From positions 4,712,001 through 4,776,000 of the forward strand of contig NZ_CP094997.1 of NCBI RefSeq assembly GCF_022869785.1: DNA of 64,000 nt, given 5' to 3'. This stretch comes from Dyadobacter chenwenxiniae (GTDB lineage: Bacteria; Bacteroidota; Bacteroidia; Cytophagales; Spirosomataceae). Numbering within the stretch: position 1 is the first letter of the stretch; every line of letters starts with the position of its first letter. The translations under genes and the position numbers were made by a program. Below are positions 58,298 to 64,000 of the stretch, in pieces. The notes below the pieces were generated by a model. That model had not been told where the DNA came from. It ran no database searches and saw only the letters and a list, made by a program, of their open reading frames with translations.

Positions 58298-58903
58298 TTA
58301 TTTAGAATACAACTCAACGATAAGCTGTTCGTTGATGTTTTCAGGGATTTGTTCGCGTTCTGGGAAGGTTACGAATTTACCTGTCAATTGTTGACCATCC
58401 CATTCCAACCAGTTGAATCCTTTAGAGCTGTGACCAGCAAGGCTCTCTGAAACTGATTCAAGAGATTTCGATTTCTCACGAACTGTCACGATTTGTCCAG
58501 GACGTAGAGAATAAGAAGGAATATTAACAATTTCACCATCAACAAGTATATGTTTGTGGGAAACAAGCTGACGGGCAGCCCGTCTGGTTGGAGCGATACC
58601 CAAGCGGTAAACTGTATTATCAAGACGAGCTTCGCAGTATTTCAACAGGTTCTCACCAGTAATACCCTCTTTAACCGAAGCTTTTTCGAATAGATTACGG
58701 AATTGTCTTTCAAGAATACCGTAGATGAATTTCACCTTCTGCTTTTCCATCAATTGCAAAGCATACTCCGATTTTTTAGAGCGGCGACCCTTTCCGTGAA
58801 CTCCGGGAGGGTAATTCTTTTTTGCAAGAGCTTTGCTCGGGCCCATAATGGGTTCTCCGTAGCGTCTTGCAATCTTTGATTTGGGACCTGTATAACGTGC
58901 CAT
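58298..58903 (-). CDS. rpsD: 30S ribosomal protein S4 (201 aa)
   Basis: S4 nucleates 30S assembly on 16S rRNA. Starts MARYTGPKSKIARRYGEP, with the S4 RNA-binding domain at about 90-155 (RLDNTVYRLGIAPTRRAARQLV, HKHILVDGEIVNIPSYSLRPG in parts). No zinc-binding cysteine cluster is present, so it is the cysteine-free form. It ends 124 bp before rpoA. Confidence 0.97.
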   Translation of the reverse strand: MARYTGPKSKIARRYGEPIMGPSKALAKKNYPPGVHGKGRRSKKSEYALQLMEKQKVKFIYGILERQFRNLFEKASVKEGITGENLLKYCEARLDNTVYRLGIAPTRRAARQLVSHKHILVDGEIVNIPSYSLRPGQIVTVREKSKSLESVSESLAGHSSKGFNWLEWDGQQLTGKFVTFPEREQIPENINEQLIVELYSK

Positions 58904-58989
58904 TAAAAACTTTTTATTTTACTTAAATTATTTAAAAACCATTCTGTAACCCCAGTGTCCAAATTACGAATGGGCATTAGATTGAAATA

Positions 58990-59385
58990 CTATACTCTCC
59001 GACGTTTTGGAGGACGGCAACCATTGTGTGGAAGCGGAGTAATATCTCTGATTGTAGTTACCTCGATTCCAGCATTTTGAATAGTACGAATTGCTGATTC
59101 ACGACCAGATCCTGGTCCTTTAACAAAAACCTCAGCTTTACGCATGCCTAGATCGAAAGCAACCTGAGCACAGCTTTGGGCTGCAGTTTGTGCTGCGTAA
59201 GGTGTATTCTTTTTCGATCCACGAAACCCCATCTTACCGGCAGATCCCCAGGAAATCACCTGACCATTGTTATTTGTAATAGAGATGATAATGTTGTTGA
59301 ATGAAGCTTTGATGTGTACTTGACCCACCGACTCCACTACTACAACTCTCTTTTTTGCTTTATCTTTTCTTTTATTTTGTGCCAT
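58990..59385 (-). CDS. rpsK: 30S ribosomal protein S11 (131 aa)
   Basis: The conserved regions IKASFNNIIISITNNNGQV, SSAGKMGFRGSKK-like GSAGKMGFRGSKKNTPYAA, and the end PLPHNGCRPPKRRRV identify S11, which sits on the 30S platform. A Lys-rich N-terminal stretch (KRKDKAKKRVV) precedes the core. It lies between rpsM and rpsD. Confidence 0.97.
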   Translation of the reverse strand: MAQNKRKDKAKKRVVVVESVGQVHIKASFNNIIISITNNNGQVISWGSAGKMGFRGSKKNTPYAAQTAAQSCAQVAFDLGMRKAEVFVKGPGSGRESAIRTIQNAGIEVTTIRDITPLPHNGCRPPKRRRV

Positions 59386-59426
59386 TGCTTATGGATAGAA
59401 ATGTGGTCTTCACCACCGCTCACTGA

Positions 59427-59804
59427 TTATTTAGTAGCCTTTTTCTTGTTCGCGATTGTTTTGCGTTTACCCTTACGAGTACGAGAGTTGTTCTTTGTCC
59501 TTTGTCCGCGCAACGGTAAACCCTTACGGTGACGAAGACCTCTGTAACAAGCGATATCCATTAAGCGCTTAATGCTCAGTTGAACTTCTGATTTAAGTGC
59601 ACCTTCTACTTTATATTCACCTGCTATAACCGCACGAACTGCACCGGACTCTTCATCATTCCAGTCAACAACTTTCTTATTGATGTCAACTCCTGCTTTT
59701 TCTAGAATTTTTTTCGCTGAACTGCGTCCAATTCCGAAGATATAAGTTAGTGAGATTTCGCCCCTTTTACGGTCGGGAATATCAACTCCTGAAATACGTG
59801 CCAT
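59427..59804 (-). CDS. rpsM: 30S ribosomal protein S13 (125 aa)
   Basis: S13 contacts the 50S subunit and P-site tRNA. Seen: ARISGVDIPDRKRGEISLTYI at the start, GIGRSSAKKIL, the internal YRGLRHRKGLPLRGQRTKNN and a basic C-terminal end TRKGKRKTIANKK. It starts 5 bp after rpmJ. Confidence 0.97.
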   Translation of the reverse strand: MARISGVDIPDRKRGEISLTYIFGIGRSSAKKILEKAGVDINKKVVDWNDEESGAVRAVIAGEYKVEGALKSEVQLSIKRLMDIACYRGLRHRKGLPLRGQRTKNNSRTRKGKRKTIANKKKATK

Positions 59805-59809
59805 AATGA

Positions 59810-59926
59810 TTAACCTTGTCTTTGTTTATACCGTGGGTTCTTCTTGTTAATAACATACACTTTACCCTTTCGGCGTATAACCTTGCAGTCTTCACTGCGT
59901 TTCTTTACTGATGCTTTGACTTTCAT
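59810..59926 (-). CDS. rpmJ: 50S ribosomal protein L36 (38 aa)
   Basis: A very short gene between infA and rpsM that encodes MKVKASVKKRSEDCKVIR and continues KGKVYVINKKNPRYKQRQG. Of the four zinc ligands in the classical L36 only Cys14 remains; the others are Ser11, Asn27 and Tyr33, so this is the zinc-independent form that is usual in Bacteroidota. Confidence 0.97.
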   Translation of the reverse strand: MKVKASVKKRSEDCKVIRRKGKVYVINKKNPRYKQRQG

Positions 59927-59967
59927 CTCGAATGTTACTTGTTGTTAATAATGAGGTCGTCTTCTCC

Positions 59968-60186
59968 TTATTTGTACCGGTAAGTAATTCTTGCCTTTGA
60001 TAAGTCGTAAGGAGACATTTCCAACTTAACACGGTCGCCCGGTAATATTTTTATATAGTGCATTCTCATCTTTCCTGAAATATGCGCAATCACTTCATGT
60101 TTATTCTCTAAAATTACACGAAACATTGCATTGGAAAGCGCTTCTAAAATTACTCCGTCTTGTTCGATTGATGCTTGTTTTGCCAT
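59968..60186 (-). CDS. infA: Translation initiation factor IF-1 (72 aa)
   Basis: An S1-like OB-fold protein that binds the ribosomal A site during initiation. MAKQASIEQDGVILEALSNA begins the protein and the middle has ENKHEVIAHISGKMRMHYIK followed by LPGDRVKLEMSPYDLSK. It lies 12 bp after map and 41 bp before rpmJ. Confidence 0.97.
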   Translation of the reverse strand: MAKQASIEQDGVILEALSNAMFRVILENKHEVIAHISGKMRMHYIKILPGDRVKLEMSPYDLSKARITYRYK

Positions 60187-60198
60187 TCGTAGCGTTAA

Positions 60199-60996
60199 TT
60201 ACATTACTTCAACCATAAGGCTGGTGTTGGCCGTCACTTTTTCTATATAATCGAATGTTGTCAGAATTTCGGCTTTGCCTTTACGAACAACGACTGTGTG
60301 TTCAAAATGCGCCGAATACTTTCTATCGCTAGTTCGAATCGTCCATCCATCCCGTTCTTGCATCACTGATTTAACTCCCAAATTAATCATGGGCTCAATC
60401 GCAAGAACCATCCCCTCTTTTAGGCGGATTCCCTTCCCGCGTTTCCCGTAATTTGGAACTTCCGGGCTTTCGTGAAGATCTCTTCCAACGCCATGTCCTA
60501 CTAGTTCCCTTACAACTGTATATCCTTTTTCTTCAACGAAACTCTGAACTGCAAAGCCAATGTCTCCAATTCTCATTCCTTCCGTCGCCTGCTCGATTCC
60601 TTTATATAACGATCGCTTAGTTGCAGTTAAGAGACTCATAACTTCCGGGCTAACTTCACCAACGGGATAAGTGTAAGCGCTATCGCTATGAAACCCATTC
60701 AACTTAACACCGCAATCGATCGAAACAATATCTCCTTCTTTTAACGTATAACTGCTAGGGATTCCGTGAACGACTACTTCGTTAACCGAGATGCACAATG
60801 ATGCCGGAAACTTGTTAAATCCTTTAAACGAAGGAATTCCACCATGATCTCTTATGTATTCCTCTGCAACAGAATCTAATTTTTGCGTTGTTACACCTGG
60901 TTTTACCCAAAGAGCCACTTCTGCATGAGCTCTTCCTAAAATTTGAGCACTTACTTTGATAAGCTCAATCTCTTCTTCCGTTTTAAGATAAATCAT
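60199..60996 (-). CDS. map: Type I methionine aminopeptidase (265 aa)
   Basis: Removes the initiator methionine. The metal ligands are seen in DIVSIDCGVKLNGFHSDSAYTY (two Asp), HGVGRDLHESP (His), and the C-terminal glutamates in VLAIEPMINLG and AHFEHTVVV. Its presence between secY and infA is usual in Gram-negative spc operons. It starts 8 bp after secY. Confidence 0.96.
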   Translation of the reverse strand: MIYLKTEEEIELIKVSAQILGRAHAEVALWVKPGVTTQKLDSVAEEYIRDHGGIPSFKGFNKFPASLCISVNEVVVHGIPSSYTLKEGDIVSIDCGVKLNGFHSDSAYTYPVGEVSPEVMSLLTATKRSLYKGIEQATEGMRIGDIGFAVQSFVEEKGYTVVRELVGHGVGRDLHESPEVPNYGKRGKGIRLKEGMVLAIEPMINLGVKSVMQERDGWTIRTSDRKYSAHFEHTVVVRKGKAEILTTFDYIEKVTANTSLMVEVM

Positions 60997-61004
60997 GCCT
61001 AATA

Positions 61005-62318
61005 TCAGATCGCAACGCTCTCCGTTCTTCCCGTCACCCGTCCTGATTTCATCAAACCTTCATATCTTCGCATCAACAGGTAACTTTCAATCTGCTGCAA
61101 TGTATCTAACACAACACCCACCATAATCAGCAACGATGTTCCTCCAAAGAAGTGAGCAAAATCTGTTGACACGCCTAAAAGACTTGCAAATGCTGGTAAT
61201 ATAGCCACAATCGCAAGCATCAGAGAACCAGGGAATGTTATCCTATCTAGGATAGAGCTAATATATTCAGACGTCTGTTGACCTGGTTTCACACCTGGAA
61301 TAAAGCCACCACCTCTTTTCATATCATCAGCAATTTGCTGCGGATTAACCGAAATAGCTGTATAGAAGAACGTGAAAACGATAATCAGAAATGCGAAAAG
61401 TAAATTGTACTGCCAAGTCGTATAGTTTGCAAAAATTGTTGCGACATTACTTGCAAAATCGCTTTTCTCAGCAAAATATGACGCTCCTAACGAAGGAATA
61501 AACATTAATGCCTGTGCAAAAATAATAGGCATAACGCCCGCAGCATTAAGTTTTAAAGGCAAATATTGACGCTGGCCACCCATAACCCGGTTTCCAACGA
61601 CCTGCTTCGCGTATTGGATAGGAATTCTGCGCACTGCCTGTGTAAGCATTACAGCGCCCATAATTACAAAATACAATGCGACAATTTCAAGAACCGTCAA
61701 TAAAATCTGTCCACTTCCCCGAGAAACAAATTCCTTATAAATGGCACCTGGGAATCTCGAAACAATACCAATCATTATTAGCATCGAAATACCATTACCA
61801 ATTCCTTTATCAGTAATCCTTTCTCCCAACCACATACAGAACATTGTTCCAGCAGTTAAAACAAAAACAGATGAGATAGAGAAAAGGCTCCTAGATACTA
61901 GTAAAGCCTCATCGGGTACAGTTGTATTTAAATAAGCAGTTCCTTGTACCAACGTGACAACGATCGTCAATACGCGGGTAATCTGATTCAATTTCTTTCT
62001 TCCTGACTCACCCTCTTTCTGCATCTTCTGGAAATACGGCAATGCCATAGTCAGCAACTGAATCGCAATAGATGCGGAAATATAAGGCATAATGCCCAAG
62101 GCGAAAATAGACGCCTTACTAAACGCTCCTCCCAAAAAAGTATCAAGAAGACCCAAAAGCCCCTGAGTGGATACGTTCATTTGATCTGGTTCGACACCAG
62201 GCAAAGCCACATAAGACCCCAAACGGAAAATCGTTATAAACAAAAGAGTGTTGAGAATTCGCGTTCTCAACTCTTCAATTGCAAATATATGTTTTATAGT
62301 CTCTAAAAATCGTTTCAT
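61005..62318 (-). CDS. secY: Preprotein translocase subunit SecY (437 aa)
   Basis: The channel subunit of the Sec translocon with ten predicted membrane segments. Typical features are the start IFAIEELRTRILNTLLFI, ALPGVEP, LGIMPYISASIAIQLLTM with MLIMIGIVSRFPG later, and the RRIPIQYAKQVVG cytosolic loop. It follows rplO by 59 bp and precedes map. Confidence 0.97.
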   Translation of the reverse strand: MKRFLETIKHIFAIEELRTRILNTLLFITIFRLGSYVALPGVEPDQMNVSTQGLLGLLDTFLGGAFSKASIFALGIMPYISASIAIQLLTMALPYFQKMQKEGESGRKKLNQITRVLTIVVTLVQGTAYLNTTVPDEALLVSRSLFSISSVFVLTAGTMFCMWLGERITDKGIGNGISMLIMIGIVSRFPGAIYKEFVSRGSGQILLTVLEIVALYFVIMGAVMLTQAVRRIPIQYAKQVVGNRVMGGQRQYLPLKLNAAGVMPIIFAQALMFIPSLGASYFAEKSDFASNVATIFANYTTWQYNLLFAFLIIVFTFFYTAISVNPQQIADDMKRGGGFIPGVKPGQQTSEYISSILDRITFPGSLMLAIVAILPAFASLLGVSTDFAHFFGGTSLLIMVGVVLDTLQQIESYLLMRRYEGLMKSGRVTGRTESVAI

Positions 62319-62377
62319 GTCGTGGGCTTACATTAGCTAATTGTGAAAACAACCAGTGCTTAACACAAACAGCAAAA

Positions 62378-62824
62378 TTATAGTTTAACCGCTTTGCCTC
62401 CTGCCTTTTCAATCGACTCAATTGCAGCCGCAGAAAAACCATTTGCCTGAACCTCGACAGCCGCAGAAATTTCGCCTCTGTTCAAAATCTTTACAAGATC
62501 CTTCTTTGCACACAAACCATTTTCACGAATTAAGTCAAGCGTAATCACCGAAGCACTTGTCTTCTCCGCAAGCGCCTGAATTGCATCCAGGTTAAGCGCC
62601 TTGAATTCCACTCTATTAATATTGTTGAACCCAAATTTTGGAAGACGTCTTTGAAGTGGCATTTGACCACCCTCAAATCCAACTTTCCGGCTATAACCTG
62701 AACGAGATTGTGCTCCTTTATGTCCACGTGCAGATGTTCCTCCTTTACCAGAGCCCTGACCACGTCCAACCCTCTTTCCTGTTTTAACAGAACCAGCAGC
62801 TGGCTTTAATGAACTAAGATTCAT
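62378..62824 (-). CDS. rplO: 50S ribosomal protein L15 (148 aa)
   Basis: Recognised by the N-terminal glycine- and lysine-rich KTGKRVGRGQGSGKGGTSARG and GYSRKVGFEGGQMPLQRRLPK, followed by NINRVEFKALNL and a C-terminal alpha/beta fold. It lies between rpmD and secY, as is usual. Confidence 0.97.
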   Translation of the reverse strand: MNLSSLKPAAGSVKTGKRVGRGQGSGKGGTSARGHKGAQSRSGYSRKVGFEGGQMPLQRRLPKFGFNNINRVEFKALNLDAIQALAEKTSASVITLDLIRENGLCAKKDLVKILNRGEISAAVEVQANGFSAAAIESIEKAGGKAVKL

Positions 62825-62836
62825 ATTTACTATATG

Positions 62837-63016
62837 TTAAATTTCCTCTACTTTAACCAAATGGCTCACCTTGCGGATCATACCAGCAATGGCATCGCTA
62901 TTTTCTTTCTCAACAGATCTGTTCAGCTTACCTAAGCCTAATGCTTTGATGGTAAGTTTTTGTCTCTCAGGACGATCAATTGTGCTTTTAACTTGGGTAA
63001 TACGTACTTTTGACAT
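62837..63016 (-). CDS. rpmD: 50S ribosomal protein L30 (59 aa)
   Basis: A short gene starting MSKVRITQVKSTIDRPERQK and continuing LTIKALGLGKLNRSVEKENS, ending with GMIRKVSHLVKVEEI, the classical L30 fold. It is 32 bp after rpsE and 12 bp before rplO. Its length (59 residues) is normal. Confidence 0.97.
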   Translation of the reverse strand: MSKVRITQVKSTIDRPERQKLTIKALGLGKLNRSVEKENSDAIAGMIRKVSHLVKVEEI

Positions 63017-63048
63017 GATTACTTCAGGTAAAGGGACAATCCAATGGA

Positions 63049-63564
63049 TTATCCGTTAAATACTTTATCTAATTTAACGCCTCTCTGGAATGCCACCTGA
63101 TGTGGAGCTCTCATTTTCAGAAGAGCATCAATTGTAGCTTTGATTACGTTGTGTGGGTTAGATGAGCCTTTGGATTTCGCAAGTACATCTTTAATTCCAG
63201 CACTTTCCAGTACAGCACGCATTGGACCACCAGCAAGTACACCTGTTCCAGGCGCAGCAGGTTTGATAAGCACAAATCCACCGCTGAACTTACCTTCCAT
63301 TTGGTGAGGAACTGTATGTTTCAGCATCGGAATCTGAATCAAATTTTTCTTTGCGTCATCGATTCCTTTGGCAATTGCGTCAGTTACTTCATTAGCTTTT
63401 CCAAGCCCGTATCCAACTACACCATTTCCATCTCCTACCACTACGATAGCCGAAAAACTAAAACGACGACCACCTTTTACTACTTTTGCTACCCGATTGA
63501 TCGCTACTACGCGTTCTTTCAAGTCCGATTCGTTAACCTTTGAAGGTTTTGTATTTGTAGACAT
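63049..63564 (-). CDS. rpsE: 30S ribosomal protein S5 (171 aa)
   Basis: S5 belongs to the accuracy centre of the 30S subunit. Seen: LKERVVAINRVAKVVKGGRR, FSAIVVVGDGNGVVGYGLGKANEV (in parts), KGIDDAKKNLI and the conserved PGTGVLAGGPMRAVLESAGI. It is followed by rpmD. Confidence 0.97.
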   Translation of the reverse strand: MSTNTKPSKVNESDLKERVVAINRVAKVVKGGRRFSFSAIVVVGDGNGVVGYGLGKANEVTDAIAKGIDDAKKNLIQIPMLKHTVPHQMEGKFSGGFVLIKPAAPGTGVLAGGPMRAVLESAGIKDVLAKSKGSSNPHNVIKATIDALLKMRAPHQVAFQRGVKLDKVFNG

Positions 63565-63578
63565 AGTCTTTGTTATAC

Positions 63579-63932
63579 TTAGAATTTCAGGCCACCCTCA
63601 CGAGCTCCTTCGGCCAATGCTTTTACTTTACCATGGTACAAATATCCATTTCTGTCAAAAACGACAGTTTGGATACCCGCCTCTTGCGCTTTCTCAGCTA
63701 TTTTTTTACCAACCTGAAGAGCTGACTCGACATTAGAATTTTCTTTTCTTCCGCCAAGATCAACCGATGATGCACTTGCAAGTGTAACACCACTGATATC
63801 ATCTATAATTTGCGCGTAAATACTCGTGTTAGAACGGAAAACCGATAATCTCGGACGCTCTGCACTACCTTTCACCTTCTTACGAATGTGATATTTAAGG
63901 CGTTGTCTTCTATCTGCTTTTGCGGTAGCCAT
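63579..63932 (-). CDS. rplR: 50S ribosomal protein L18 (117 aa)
   Basis: L18 binds 5S rRNA. It begins MATAKADRRQRLKYHIRKK and has GSAERPRLSVFRSNTSIYAQ, DDISGVTLASAS, and the C-terminal VVFDRNGYLYHGKVKALAEG. It is followed by rpsE after 14 bp. Confidence 0.97.
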   Translation of the reverse strand: MATAKADRRQRLKYHIRKKVKGSAERPRLSVFRSNTSIYAQIIDDISGVTLASASSVDLGGRKENSNVESALQVGKKIAEKAQEAGIQTVVFDRNGYLYHGKVKALAEGAREGGLKF

Positions 63933-63975
63933 TTTTCAACTTATCTTACTTGTTATAAACTAATTCCGTGACTTA

Positions 63976-64000
63976 CTACTTTTTAGAAGCAGATTTTCCA
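63976..64000 (-). CDS. rplF: 50S ribosomal protein L6, last residues (cut by window end)
   Basis: The last 25 bases encode GKSASKK and a stop. The position before rplR in the spc operon fits the C-terminus of L6, whose tail is basic. The call rests almost wholly on gene order. Confidence 0.55.

Overview
The window is chromosomal DNA from a member of the Bacteroidota, most likely order Cytophagales and plausibly Dyadobacter or a close relative; the genus is a guess from overall protein character. Support comes from an N-succinyl/acetyl-ornithine-type carbamoyltransferase beside argD, TonB-dependent receptors with N-terminal carboxypeptidase-regulatory or STN domains, DUF4249 and OmpH/Skp families, a DAHP synthase fused to chorismate mutase, a zinc-less ribosomal protein L36, and several exact TAnnTTTG -7 boxes of the Bacteroidota type. 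No tRNA, rRNA, CRISPR array, prophage or insertion sequence was seen.

Layout. 1-2.5 kb: arginine biosynthesis (argD end, argF') and hemH. 2.5-5 kb: cysteine desulfurase and a GlmM-type phosphohexomutase. 5-14 kb: two transglutaminase-like proteins, an alpha-E protein, a HerA-type ATPase, and a run with a secreted Gfo/Idh/MocA oxidoreductase, a ceramidase-like hydrolase, a thioesterase and YceI. 14-17 kb: threonine-to-glycine catabolism (tdh-kbl) with a divergent Lrp-type regulator. 17-24 kb: a tightly coupled four-gene envelope operon (secreted protein, STN-TonB receptor, DUF4249 lipoprotein, MG2/plug-like protein) whose last gene is frameshifted in a 7-base homopolymer. 24-34 kb: epimerase, HMG-CoA lyase, thymidine kinase, SGNH hydrolase, DAHP synthase/chorismate mutase, proline dehydrogenase, lspA and a secreted Ig-like protein. 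34-39 kb: outer-membrane biogenesis (uppS-bamA-skp-skp). 39-45 kb: a TonB receptor, a secreted helical protein, a pentapeptide-repeat LytS kinase and a LytTR regulator in one apparent operon, behind a DUF1080 gene. 45-56 kb: fasciclin lipoprotein, ndk, nrnA-like, FKBP, rdgB, ppk2, a coiled-coil protein, gpmI, divIC-like, eno and carA. 56-64 kb: the end of the spc operon and the alpha operon (rplF end to rplQ), including the very short rpmJ and rpmD.

Most of the DNA is core metabolism and envelope biogenesis. The least ordinary parts are the 39-44 kb receptor/kinase operon, which begins at a large hairpin that looks like a terminator with a promoter box inside it; the coupled 17-24 kb surface operon with its frameshift; an inverted array of an octamer motif at 25.3-25.55 kb; a perfect 29-bp inverted repeat at 14.0 kb; and a series of hairpins between rpsD and rpoA. 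Many convergent gene pairs share a hairpin terminator, and in two cases (hemH, lspA) the stop codon lies in the hairpin loop.
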